A stretch of 64,000 nt of DNA from positions 310,001 to 374,000 of the forward strand of contig NZ_CP107929.1 of the NCBI RefSeq assembly GCF_036017915.1, written 5' to 3'. Each line of letters starts with the position of its first letter. Positions within the stretch are counted from its first letter, which is position 1. The position numbers were made by a program, and so were the translations under genes. Shown in pieces: positions 49,476 to 56,774 of this stretch. This stretch comes from Micromonospora sp. NBC_00421 (GTDB lineage Bacteria; Actinomycetota; Actinomycetes; Mycobacteriales; Micromonosporaceae). Under the pieces are notes generated by a model. That model had not been told where the DNA came from and made no database searches. It saw only the letters and a program-made list of their open reading frames with translations.

Positions 49476-50453
49476 ATGAAGATCGCCGTGACCGGCTCGA
49501 TCGCGACCGACCACCTGATGAGCTTCCCGGGTCGCTTCGCCGACCAGCTCATCGCCGACCAGCTGCACAAGGTGTCGCTCTCCTTCCTGGTGGACGACCT
49601 GGTGTTGCGCCGGGGTGGGGTGGCCGCCAACATCGCCTTCGGCATGGGGCAGCTCGGGTTGAGCCCGGTCCTGCTCGGCGCGGTGGGCGCCGACTTCGCC
49701 GACTACCGCTCCTGGCTGGAGCGGCACGGCGTGGACTGCGACTCGGTGCACGTCAGCGAGGTGGCGCACACCGCCCGCTTCGTCTGCACCACCGACACCG
49801 ACATGTGCCAGATCGCCTCGTTCTACGCGGGCGCGATGAGCGAGGCCCGCAACATCGAGCTGGGCCCCGTCGCGGACCGGCTCGGCGGCCTGGACCTGGT
49901 CCTGGTCAGCGCGAACGACCCCGAGGCGATGATCCGGCACTCCGCCGAGTGCCGGGACCGCGGCTACGCCTTCGTCGCCGACCCGTCCCAGCAGCTCGCC
50001 CGGATGGACGGCGCGGACGTCGTCTCGCTGATCGACGGCGCCGAGTACCTGATGACCAACGACTACGAGAAGTCGCTGCTCCAGAGCAAGGCCGACCTCA
50101 CCGACGCCCAGCTCCTGGAGCGGGTGAAGGTCCGGGTCACCACGCTGGGCAAGGACGGCGTCGAGATCGCCGGCCGGGGGGTGGAGCCGTTCCGGGTGCC
50201 GGTCGTCCGGGACGCCCGTGCCGTCGACCCGACCGGGGTCGGCGACGGCTTCCGGGCAGGTTTCTTCGCCGCCCTGTCCTGGGGGCTCGGTCTGGAACGC
50301 GCCGCCCAGGTCGGTTCGCTGCTGGCCGCCCTGGTCCTGGAGACCGTCGGCACCCAGGAGTACGACGTACGCCGCGACCTGTTCGTCAAGCGGCTGGCCG
50401 AGTCGTACGGGGACGACGCCGCCGAGGACGTTCGGCAGCACCTGGTGCCATGA
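49476..50453 (+). CDS. adoK: PfkB family carbohydrate kinase, probable adenosine kinase
   Basis: A 325-residue ribokinase-fold sugar/nucleoside kinase. The N-terminal MKIAVTGSIATDHLMSFPGRF, the Mg-binding NDYEKSLL (NxxE) and the anion-hole motif DPTGVGDGFRAGF with the catalytic Asp near residue 257 are clear. The length and position beside erpA and ctaC match AdoK (Rv2202c), recalled as adenosine kinase, but ribokinase-type substrates cannot be excluded. ATG 49476 has GAGGG upstream; an in-frame TTG or GTG further up lies in the leader. It overlaps the next gene as ATGA. Confidence 0.9.
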   Translation: MKIAVTGSIATDHLMSFPGRFADQLIADQLHKVSLSFLVDDLVLRRGGVAANIAFGMGQLGLSPVLLGAVGADFADYRSWLERHGVDCDSVHVSEVAHTARFVCTTDTDMCQIASFYAGAMSEARNIELGPVADRLGGLDLVLVSANDPEAMIRHSAECRDRGYAFVADPSQQLARMDGADVVSLIDGAEYLMTNDYEKSLLQSKADLTDAQLLERVKVRVTTLGKDGVEIAGRGVEPFRVPVVRDARAVDPTGVGDGFRAGFFAALSWGLGLERAAQVGSLLAALVLETVGTQEYDVRRDLFVKRLAESYGDDAAEDVRQHLVP

Positions 50454-50950
50454 CGCAACTCCTGGTCGTCTTCGCCGGCCTGCCCGGGGTGGGCAAGAGC
50501 ACCCTCGCCGGGCAGGTCGGCGTGGCGCTGGGTGCCCCGGTGCTGCCGGTCGACCCGATCGAGCGGGCGCTGGCCCGGCACGGGCTGACCGGCCACGGTT
50601 CGGGCCTGGTCGGCTATGACGCGCTGGCCGGGCTGGCCGAGGTGCAGCTCGGGCTGGGGACCAGCGTGGTGGTCGACGCGGTGAACCCGGTGGCCGGCGC
50701 GCGGGGGCTCTGGCTCGACCTGGCCGCGCGGGCCGGGGTGCCGCTGCGGCTGATCGAGGTCTACTGCGGTGACGAGGCGCAGCTGCGCCGCCGGGTCGAG
50801 GCCCGGCACGGGGCCGACCCGCTCGCCCCGACCTGGGAGCAGGTCCGACAGCGCGGCGAGGAGTACGAGCCGCTGATCGGCCCCCGGCTGGTGGTCGACA
50901 CCACCATCGCGATCGACCCGCTCCCGGCGATCCTGCGTTACCTGGCCTGA
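50450..50950 (+). CDS. P-loop kinase-like ATPase (AAA_33 type)
   Basis: A 166-residue protein. Walker A GLPGVGKST lies at residues 10-18, after a hydrophobic first strand. An acidic VVVDAVNPV segment comes near residue 75, and RRRVEARHG is a likely LID arginine region. This is the small zeta-toxin/chloramphenicol-phosphotransferase-like kinase group; the substrate is unknown. It is translationally coupled to adoK by ATGA and so may act on a nucleoside or sugar from the same pathway. Its 3' end overlaps the convergent DUF397 gene by 13 bp. Confidence 0.88.
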   Translation: MTQLLVVFAGLPGVGKSTLAGQVGVALGAPVLPVDPIERALARHGLTGHGSGLVGYDALAGLAEVQLGLGTSVVVDAVNPVAGARGLWLDLAARAGVPLRLIEVYCGDEAQLRRRVEARHGADPLAPTWEQVRQRGEEYEPLIGPRLVVDTTIAIDPLPAILRYLA

Positions 50951-51147
50951 CCGGGGGAGCGGACCGGGGCGGCGGCGACGAACGCCGACCACTGGTGCGC
51001 CGGGAAGAACAGCACCGGGCCGCAGGGGTCCTTGCTGTCGCGTACCGCCATCAGGTCGGGCAGGACAGCGCACTCGACGCAGTCGCCGTTGTTGGTGCTG
51101 CGGCTGCTGGTGAACCACTGGGCGGTGGCGAGGTCGGGGGTGCGCAC
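50938..51147 (-). CDS. DUF397 domain-containing protein
   Basis: A 69-residue protein with the DUF397 pattern: WFTSSRSTNNGDCVECAVLP, VAVRDSKDP-type core (MAVRDSKDPCGPVLFF) and a terminal HQWSAFV. Such small proteins are partners of adjacent XRE regulators in actinomycetes, in whiJ-like cassettes linked to development. GTG 51147 has GGAGG five bases upstream. It follows the XRE gene after 15 bp in the same operon. Confidence 0.93.
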   Translation of the reverse strand: MRTPDLATAQWFTSSRSTNNGDCVECAVLPDLMAVRDSKDPCGPVLFFPAHQWSAFVAAAPVRSPGQAR

Positions 51148-51162
51148 GGTGGCCTCCGGGGG

Positions 51163-52011
51163 CTAGTCCGCGCCGGCCAGCTCCCTGATCAACGCGCGCG
51201 ACTCGGCGGGCGAGAGGGCGACCTGGCGCAGGTTGTCTGCCACCATGCTATAGGTCCGGACACCGTCCGGGTCCTGCACGTACATCGCCCCGTCGAGCAC
51301 CTCGGTGTAGGCGATCGGCCGGACGTTGGCGAAGTCCAGCAGGACGAACTTGCCGATCGCGCCGGCGGCGTGCGGGCCGTCCTCGGGGCGGAGCACCTGC
51401 ACGGTGACGTTCGGCAGCTCTGACATGGTGGCCAGGTGCCGGAGCTGCGCCCGCCGGGTCTCGTCGCCGTTGACCCGCAGCCGCAGCGCCGCCTCACCGA
51501 TCACCGCGTGCAGGGTGAGCGGGTCGTCGTCGGTGAGCCGGCGGGCGCGGGTCTGCCGGAAGGACACGAAGCGCTCGGCGTGGTCGGGGCGGACGAACCC
51601 GGTGCCCAGGGTCAGCGCCTGGGCGTACTCCTCGGTCTGGAGCAGGCCGGGGATGACCATCGACTCGAACACGAACGCGCCGTCGGCCAGCCCTTCCAGC
51701 CCGACGTACGTCTTGAACCAGTCCGGCATCACCGCAGCCCAGGGCGCCCACCAGGTCTTGGCGTCGGAGCGGCCGGCCAGGGCGGTCAGCCGGTCGATCG
51801 CCGGCTGGTCGGCCCCGCAGGCGCGGAGCACGGCCGAGATGTCCTCGGGGAACTGCTGGTAGCGGCCGGTCTCCATGTGACCGAGCTTCGGCTTGCCGAT
51901 GCCGGTGCTGGCGGCCAGTTCGGTCAGCGTCATCGGTGCCTCGCGGCGGTACCGACCCAGCTCGGCACCGATCAGCCAGCGCAGCGCGGACGGATCCGTT
52001 CGCCTACCCAT
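51163..52011 (-). CDS. XRE family transcriptional regulator with DUF5753 domain
   Basis: A 282-residue regulator. The helix-turn-helix covers about residues 14-65 (LRRYRREAPMT-type start, TLTELAASTGIGKPKLGHMETGR). The C-terminal part (FVFESMVIPGLLQTEEYAQAL, RQTRARRL, VQVLRPEDGPH, PIAYTEVLDGAMYVQDPDGV) is DUF5753. It is typical of actinomycete WhiJ-like regulators paired with DUF397 proteins. ATG 52011 has GGAGG five bases upstream. A perfect 14-bp palindrome lies 70 bp upstream, in front of the divergent small gene, and is a likely operator. Confidence 0.95.
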   Translation of the reverse strand: MGRRTDPSALRWLIGAELGRYRREAPMTLTELAASTGIGKPKLGHMETGRYQQFPEDISAVLRACGADQPAIDRLTALAGRSDAKTWWAPWAAVMPDWFKTYVGLEGLADGAFVFESMVIPGLLQTEEYAQALTLGTGFVRPDHAERFVSFRQTRARRLTDDDPLTLHAVIGEAALRLRVNGDETRRAQLRHLATMSELPNVTVQVLRPEDGPHAAGAIGKFVLLDFANVRPIAYTEVLDGAMYVQDPDGVRTYSMVADNLRQVALSPAESRALIRELAGAD

Positions 52012-52080
52012 GATTGCCTCCAGATTCGTGTACCGACGAGAACATCATGGCGACAGGCCTTCCAAAGAGCAAGGATCGCG

Positions 52081-52094
52081 GCTATACGTATAGC
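52081..52094. promoter_or_regulatory. Perfect 14-bp palindrome, probable XRE operator
   Basis: GCTATACGTATAGC lies in the 103-bp gap between the XRE gene and the divergent small gene, 21 bp before ATG 52115. Its AT-rich core contains TATACG on both strands, so it can overlap a -10 element and be blocked by the regulator. Confidence 0.65.
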
Positions 52095-52114
52095 AACGAC
52101 TCTTGGAGGTGGTC

Positions 52115-52417
52115 ATGTCCGACCCCGTGCTCCCGCCGCTCGGTACGCCCGAGGAGTTCCACCAGATGCTCGTCGACCTGGCGAACGAGTTCGCCCCACG
52201 CCGGTTCGCGATCGGTGAGGAGCACGGCGACCGGATCGACGGAGGGATCCTCGCCTGGGGCCTGGCGTTCCCCGACCGGGCACTGCTCTGCGGCGACCAG
52301 CAGGTTCCGGTCGGGCGTTTCGCCACCGCCGAGAGCGCGCTGCGGCTCCTCAGCCGCACCGGTCGCCGCCTCCGGCTGATCTGGATCGACGCGAGGCCGG
52401 TCGACACCCGCGTCTGA
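52115..52417 (+). CDS. Small hypothetical protein of the XRE/DUF397 cassette
   Basis: A 100-residue soluble protein (LGTPEEFHQMLVDLANEFAPRRFAIGEEHGDRIDG, then SALRLLSRTGRRLRLIWID). I do not recognise a named domain, but divergent small genes of this kind accompany XRE-DUF397 pairs in Micromonosporaceae. ATG 52115 has GGAGGT four bases upstream, giving strong translation. The palindrome at 52081 sits where its promoter should be, so the XRE protein probably represses it. It ends 4 bp from the convergent tusA-like gene. Confidence 0.82.
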   Translation: MSDPVLPPLGTPEEFHQMLVDLANEFAPRRFAIGEEHGDRIDGGILAWGLAFPDRALLCGDQQVPVGRFATAESALRLLSRTGRRLRLIWIDARPVDTRV

Positions 52418-52421
52418 CGGA

Positions 52422-52721
52422 TCAGCGGGTGCGGCGTACCTCGTAGCCCGGTCCGTCGGGGACGGCGGCGACGAACTCCTGGCCGCGCATCCGGCACCAG
52501 GCGGGGATGTCCACGGCGGCGGCCGGGTCGTCGGCGAGCACCCGCAGCACCGCGCCGATGGGCAGCTCGGGCAGCCGACGGGCCAGCGCGATCACCGGCA
52601 GCGGACACCGCTGCCCCCGACAGTCCAGCACCTCCACCGCCCCGGCCCTGTCGCCGCCCGCCCCGGCCCTGTCGCCGCCCGCGCCGGCCGGGGCGTCGTC
52701 CGGCCCGGTCGGGGTGGTCAC
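52422..52721 (-). CDS. TusA-like sulfur carrier protein
   Basis: A 99-residue protein with a TusA domain. The sulfur-carrying Cys lies in the CPxP motif of LDCRGQRCPLPVIALARRL, followed by VLRVLADDPAAAVDIPAWC. The N-terminal 28 residues include an exact duplication (AGGDRAG twice), reflecting a short repeat in the DNA at about 52640-52685. GTG 52721 overlaps the stop of the cysteine desulfurase gene as GTGA. It probably receives sulfur from that enzyme for tRNA or cofactor thiolation. Confidence 0.9.
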   Translation of the reverse strand: MTTPTGPDDAPAGAGGDRAGAGGDRAGAVEVLDCRGQRCPLPVIALARRLPELPIGAVLRVLADDPAAAVDIPAWCRMRGQEFVAAVPDGPGYEVRRTR

Positions 52722-53869
52722 AGGCCCACCACGCCGGCGTCGGCGCGCAGCTCGGCGACGATCCCGGGCAGCTCGGCGAGGAACCGCCCGACGTCCGCCT
52801 CGGTGGTGTCCCGGTGCAGCGAGACCCGGACGTTGCCGTGCGACAGCACCCCCATCGCCTCCAGCACGTGCGACGGGCGCAGCGTCGAGGACGTGCAGGA
52901 GGAACCGGAGGAGACGGCGAAGCCGCGCCGGTCCAGCGCGTGCAGCAGCACCTCGCCGTCGACGTACAGGCAGGAGAAGGTCACCAGGTGGGGGAGCCGG
53001 TCGACCGGGTCGCCGACCACCTCCACGTCCGGCACCTCGGCGGCGACCCGGGCCCGGATCAGGTCCACCAGCGGGGTCAGCCGGGCCGCCTCGGCCGCCG
53101 CGTCGGCCGCCGCCGCGCGCAGACTCGCCGCCGCCGCCACCACCGCCGGCAGGTTCACCACCCCGGGGGTACGCCCGAGCTCCCGCTCGTCGGCCGGCCA
53201 CGGCGACTCCCAGCGGGTGCCCTTGCGGACGACCAGCAACCCGACGCCGGGCGGACCGCCCCACTTGTGCGCGCTGGCGGTCAGCACCGACCACCCGTCC
53301 GGCACCGGCACCCGGCCGACCAGTTGGGCCGCGTCCACGTAGAGCGGCACCCCGGCGGCGGCGCAGGCGGCGGTGGCCCCGGCGACCGGCTGGACGGTGC
53401 CCACCTCGTGGCTGGCCCCGATCAGCGCCGCCAGCGCCACCCCGGGGGAGTGCACCGCCGTCGACCAGGCGGCAAGGTCGAGCCGGCCGAGCCGGTCCAC
53501 CGGTACGGAGGTCGCGGTGCCGCCGGTCGCCACGTGCCGTTCGGCGGCGTGCAGCACCGCCGAGTGTTCGATCGCCGAGTGCACCAGGGTGTCGCCGCTG
53601 CGCTGCCGGCCGGCCAGGCCACCGAGCACGGCGGAGTGCGCTGCGTGCGTACCGCTGGGGGTGAAGGAGAGTTCGTCGGGGCGGACGCCGAGGGTGGCGG
53701 CGGTGGCCTCGCGGGCCGCGTCGAGGAGTTGGGCGGCCCGGCGGGCCCGGCTGTAGAGGCGGGCGGGGTCGGCCCAGCCGTCGTCGAGGGCCGCCAGCAA
53801 CGCCTGCCGGGCGACCGGGTGCAGCGGCGCGGCGGTGGCCGCGTCCAGGTAGACCGGGTGGGCACTCAC
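52718..53869 (-). CDS. Cysteine desulfurase (NifS/IscS-like, class V aminotransferase)
   Basis: A 383-residue PLP enzyme that releases sulfur from cysteine. YLDAATAAPLHPVARQAL starts the fold. The PLP lysine is in LTASAHKWGGPPGVG. The active-site loop cysteine is in SSGSSCTSSTLRPSHVL, short-looped as in NifS/IscS types. It forms a two-gene operon with the TusA-like gene. GTG 53869 is eight bases after TAGCGT and at the start of the conserved fold. The 48 extra in-frame codons upstream cover the ctaC promoter region and are not used. Confidence 0.92.
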   Translation of the reverse strand: MSAHPVYLDAATAAPLHPVARQALLAALDDGWADPARLYSRARRAAQLLDAAREATAATLGVRPDELSFTPSGTHAAHSAVLGGLAGRQRSGDTLVHSAIEHSAVLHAAERHVATGGTATSVPVDRLGRLDLAAWSTAVHSPGVALAALIGASHEVGTVQPVAGATAACAAAGVPLYVDAAQLVGRVPVPDGWSVLTASAHKWGGPPGVGLLVVRKGTRWESPWPADERELGRTPGVVNLPAVVAAAASLRAAAADAAAEAARLTPLVDLIRARVAAEVPDVEVVGDPVDRLPHLVTFSCLYVDGEVLLHALDRRGFAVSSGSSCTSSTLRPSHVLEAMGVLSHGNVRVSLHRDTTEADVGRFLAELPGIVAELRADAGVVGL

Positions 53870-53877
53870 GGCTGATG

Positions 53878-53883
53878 ACGCTA
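53878..53883 (-). promoter_or_regulatory. -10 box of the cysteine desulfurase gene
   Basis: TAGCGT on the minus strand, eight bases before GTG 53869. The transcript is leaderless or nearly so. Confidence 0.5.
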
Positions 53884-53959
53884 TCGCGTCAGGATCGGCA
53901 AGATCCCCCCGATGGGGTCGGACAGCGACCCCAAGACGGTCGAGCCCGCCATGGTCGAG

Positions 53960-53965
53960 TAATCT
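53960..53965 (+). promoter_or_regulatory. Candidate ctaC -10 box
   Basis: TAATCT predicts transcription from about 53972 and a 69-nt leader with GGGAGG before GTG 54041. Confidence 0.45.
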
Positions 53966-54040
53966 GCGACCGTCGGTGACGCCTTTGCCGTCGGTGCTGA
54001 TGGAAAGCCCCACCGCGGCGCGCTAGGGAGGCAGGACCAG

Positions 54041-55012
54041 GTGGTCGCAAGGAGTTCGGAGGTACGGCCGTCGGCCGTACGGCACAGCGCTTCCCCCGGA
54101 GCCGGTGAGCGTCGGCGGCGTGGTGCTGGCCGGCTCGCCGGGCTCGGTCTCGGCGGAGCTGCGCTGCTGGTTCTGCTCACCGGGTGTGACGTCGGCCGCT
54201 CGGTCGACGGCTTCGGCTGGCCGCAGGGCGGCATCACCCCCGAAGCGCACCGGATGTACGACCTGTGGATCGCCTCCTGCATCGCCGCCCTGGCGGTCGG
54301 TGTCTTCGTCTGGGGCCTGATCTTCTGGTGCGTGGTGCGCTACCGCAAGCGCGGCAACGAGCTGCCGGTGCAGACCCGTTACAACCTGCCGATGGAGTTC
54401 CTCTACACCATCGCGCCGATCCTGATCGTCTCGGTCCTCTTCTACTACACGGCGGTGGTCCAGACCGACGTGGTGCGGACGACGAAGAACCCGGATGTCA
54501 CCGTCGAGGTCGTCGCCTTCAAGTGGAACTGGCAGTTCAACTACCGCGACGGCCAGGGCACCGAGGCCAACACCGTGGCGTCGGTGCTGGGCACCAGCGA
54601 GGTCATCCCGGTGCTGGTGCTGCCGACCGACCGGTCCATCCGGTTCGAGGAGACCAGCCGCGACGTCATCCACTCCTTCTGGGTGCCGGAGCTGCTGTTC
54701 AAGCGCGACGTGATGCCCGGCAAGATCCGTAACGTGTTCGAGGTCTCCAAGCTGGAGTCCGAGGGCGCGTACGTGGGCCGCTGCGCCGAGCTGTGCGGCA
54801 GCTACCACGCCTTCATGAACTTCGAGCTGCGGGTGGTCTCCCCCGAGGCGTACGACCAGTTCCTGGCGGCCAAGCGGGACGGCAAGTCGACGCAGGAGGC
54901 GCTGACCGCCATCGGCCAGGACCCCTACGCGAAGACCACCCAGCCGTTCGACACCCGTCGCAACAAGGACAACTTCAACCCGGACGGCGCGTCCGCGGGC
55001 GCGGGAAACTGA
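54041..55012 (+). CDS. ctaC: Cytochrome c oxidase subunit II
   Basis: A 323-residue membrane lipoprotein. The signal sequence ends in the lipobox LLTGC with Cys49. Two membrane helices follow near 78-100 and 120-142. The periplasmic cupredoxin domain holds the binuclear CuA site: Cys248, Cys252, His256 and Met259 in CAELCGSYHAFM. In actinobacteria this subunit takes electrons from the diheme QcrC within a bcc-aa3 supercomplex. GTG 54041 follows GGGAGG. ctaF follows after 10 bp; ctaD (subunit I) is not between them. Confidence 0.96.
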   Translation: MVARSSEVRPSAVRHSASPGAGERRRRGAGRLAGLGLGGAALLVLLTGCDVGRSVDGFGWPQGGITPEAHRMYDLWIASCIAALAVGVFVWGLIFWCVVRYRKRGNELPVQTRYNLPMEFLYTIAPILIVSVLFYYTAVVQTDVVRTTKNPDVTVEVVAFKWNWQFNYRDGQGTEANTVASVLGTSEVIPVLVLPTDRSIRFEETSRDVIHSFWVPELLFKRDVMPGKIRNVFEVSKLESEGAYVGRCAELCGSYHAFMNFELRVVSPEAYDQFLAAKRDGKSTQEALTAIGQDPYAKTTQPFDTRRNKDNFNPDGASAGAGN

Positions 55013-55022
55013 GGTATCCGGC

Positions 55023-55451
55023 ATGAAGACCGAGTGGCGTATCTTCCTCATCATCGCCGGGTTCCTCTTCGGCGCGACGATCCTCTACGGCGCCTGGACG
55101 TACGGCGACTCCGGCGGCCAGGTCGAATGGGTCGGCACGGTGGCCCTGCTGCTGTCCTTCCTGCTCTGCGCGATGTGCGGTGGCTTCTTCTGGTTCGTCT
55201 CCCGCCGCATCGACCTGCGCCCCGAGGACCGGCCGGACGGCGAGATCGCCGACGGCGCGGGCGAGATCGGCTTCTTCAGCCCCGGCAGCTACTGGCCCTT
55301 CGGCTTGGCGCTGGCTGCCGCGCTCGCCGGCCTGGGTCTGGTGTTCTGGCAGTTCTGGCTGCTCGGACTGGGTTTGGTGTTGGTCATCTTCGCCGCCTGT
55401 GGCCTGCTCTTCGAGTACTACTCCGGTACCCGCCGCACCGCCGAGCACTGA
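55023..55451 (+). CDS. ctaF: Cytochrome c oxidase subunit IV (actinobacterial CtaF)
   Basis: A 142-residue membrane protein with four hydrophobic segments. The start MKTEWRIFLIIAGFLFGATILYGAWTY and the end FAACGLLFEYY are characteristic of actinobacterial subunit IV (Rv2199c in M. tuberculosis, from memory). It is a structural subunit of the aa3 oxidase. It is co-transcribed with ctaC and followed by a strong terminator with a U-tract. Confidence 0.95.
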   Translation: MKTEWRIFLIIAGFLFGATILYGAWTYGDSGGQVEWVGTVALLLSFLLCAMCGGFFWFVSRRIDLRPEDRPDGEIADGAGEIGFFSPGSYWPFGLALAAALAGLGLVFWQFWLLGLGLVLVIFAACGLLFEYYSGTRRTAEH

Positions 55452-55456
55452 CCCCC

Positions 55457-55514
55457 GCTCGCCCCGTCGCGCACCGGTCCCGCTTGTCCTGCTCGCCCCG
55501 TCGCGCACCGGTCC
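55457..55514 (+). repeat. 24-bp direct repeat
   Basis: The sequence beginning GCTCGCCCCGTCGCGCACCG is present at 55457-55480 and again at 55491-55514, directly after the ctaF stop and before the terminator. Confidence 0.85.
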
Positions 55515-55523
55515 GAACTTCGG

Positions 55524-55560
55524 ACAGGCCCGCCTCCCACCTGGGAAGCGGGCCTGTTTT
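55524..55560 (+). terminator. Rho-independent terminator of ctaC-ctaF
   Basis: A 16-bp stem with one mismatch starts ACAGGCCCGC at 55524, and its 3' arm ends at 55557 with a two-base loop. Four U residues end at 55560. It is one of the few terminators in the window with a real U-tract. Confidence 0.85.
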
Positions 55561-55702
55561 CGCTGTCCCGCAAGATGATCGACTCCGGTGGGTCGACGTA
55601 GCGGTATCCCCGTGACGTGATGCCGCTGTTTCGGCTCACGCGAGTGGATCAACCACACCTCGCGCGCGGCGTCTCGAAGACTGCGGGGTAGGGAGTACTC
55701 GT

Positions 55703-55933
55703 TCGCGTCCTGTAGAGCTGATGACGTAAACGACTCAGCAGCAACCACGGGATCCGTTAGGCGTGCCGCTGTCCGTGGGTGCACCCTGCCGTGCTGCGGG
55801 GCCCTTCCGCGCCGGTCCGGGAGACTGATGCGCGCCGGCCCGGTGGAATATGGGAGAGCATCACGGGATCGACGGTCAGGAACCCATCGCCAGGCGGGTG
55901 ATGCGTCTACGTCATCAGGTCCAAAGGACGCGA
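55703..55933. repeat. Long imperfect inverted repeats bounding 231 bp
   Basis: The arm at 55703-55733 (TCGCGTCCT, six variable bases, CTGATGACGTA, then AACGA) matches the reverse complement of 55903-55933 at about 26 of 31 positions. There is no open frame between. It resembles the ends of a small decayed transposable element, but no clear target duplication flanks it. Confidence 0.55.
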
Positions 55934-56193
55934 GTGTGGTCCCATCACCTGGCCGGAACACGCAGGTCGCAGGCGACCGTCGCGCCCGAGTGCTGTCGAT
56001 CGGCGACAGGCACCGGTCGATGGCGACGCCGAAAGAAGCACGGTGCGCCGGTTGATATCACTGTCGACCCGACCACCGGACGGGCGCCGACCGAGCACGA
56101 GCGGTCGGCAGGAATGGTGCACAGTGGGGTGCCCCGGCTCGCAGGCGCGAATCAGTGGCCGGGGCGGTGCGCCATCGTTGTGGCGGTCGGACG

Positions 56194-56325
56194 GGGACCG
56201 AGGGGGCCGGGAGCCAGTTTCGGCGGCGTGGCGGCGTGGCGGGACCGAGGTGGGCCGGGAGCCAGTTAAGGCGGCGTGGCGGGACCGAGGGGGCCGGGGA
56301 GCCAGTCAGGCGGCGTGGCGACCGG
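56194..56325 (-). repeat. Tandem repeats spanning the stop codon of the zinc-ribbon gene
   Basis: Three copies of a unit of about 40-47 bp beginning GGGACCGAGG on the plus strand lie at 56194, 56241 and 56281. The last copy includes the gene's final codons and its TGA at 56306-56308, so the downstream DNA is a degraded duplicate of the gene's 3' end. Confidence 0.85.
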
Positions 56326-56515
56326 GCGCTGGCGGGCGGCGACGACGGCTGGCCAGGCGGGTGGCCTGGAAGGCGAAGGTCGCGATCAGCACCGCCGTGC
56401 CGCAACCGGTGCAGAGCAGTTCAGGGCAGTCGACGCCGTGACCATCGGGGCACGGCGGCATCTCGAACGGCTGGACGCCTTCACAGGTGTCGCAGTAGAG
56501 CTCGCGGTCCGACAC
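56306..56515 (-). CDS. Small zinc-ribbon-like protein
   Basis: A 69-residue protein with two Cys pairs: YCDTCEG near residues 8-11 and LLCTGCGTAV near 35-38. Two further Cys lie between, in MPPCPDGHGVDCPEL. The spacing suggests a zinc ribbon. A hydrophobic segment (AVLIATFAFQA) and an Arg-rich tail follow. The family is not recognised; a regulatory or assembly role near the respiratory genes is only a guess. GTG 56515 has GAGGAGA five bases upstream and a TAATTT box at 56576-56581, supporting a real gene. Confidence 0.72.
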   Translation of the reverse strand: MSDRELYCDTCEGVQPFEMPPCPDGHGVDCPELLCTGCGTAVLIATFAFQATRLASRRRRPPAPGRHAA

Positions 56516-56615
56516 GGGCGTCTCCTCTCGCTCCGGAACCCGCCGATGGACATCGCCGCCATCACCGGAAACGGAAAATTACTCCCATGTAGTTTCCCAC
56601 GCCCCTACGACACTT

Positions 56616-56671
56616 CCCCGCCACCCCGCCACCCCGCCACCCCGCCACCCCGCCACCCCGCCACCCCGCCA
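56616..56671 (+). repeat. Seven tandem copies of an 8-bp unit
   Basis: CCCCGCCA is repeated seven times without interruption, 103 bp beyond the trpD stop. The complementary strand is TGGCGGGG-rich and could form G-quadruplexes. Copy number is likely to vary by slippage. Confidence 0.9.
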
Positions 56672-56774
56672 CCGTGGCACCGGGCCTGTGCGCCACTGGT
56701 CATCCCGCCATGCCGCACCCCCGGCGCTGGGCGCGCGGGGTGGGCGGGGCAGGTGGGTGGGCGGAGGGAGTGGG

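Larger units (their letters stand above)
55452..56305. other. Gene-free stretch of about 850 bp
   Basis: After the ctaF terminator the sequence loses the strong third-position GC signal, and no frame on either strand looks coding. It holds a 24-bp direct repeat (55457-55514), the terminator, a pair of 31-nt imperfect inverted repeats (55703-55733 and 55903-55933) and, at its right end, tandem copies of the 3' end of the small zinc-ribbon gene (56194-56325). Part of it may be a decayed insertion. Confidence 0.7.
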
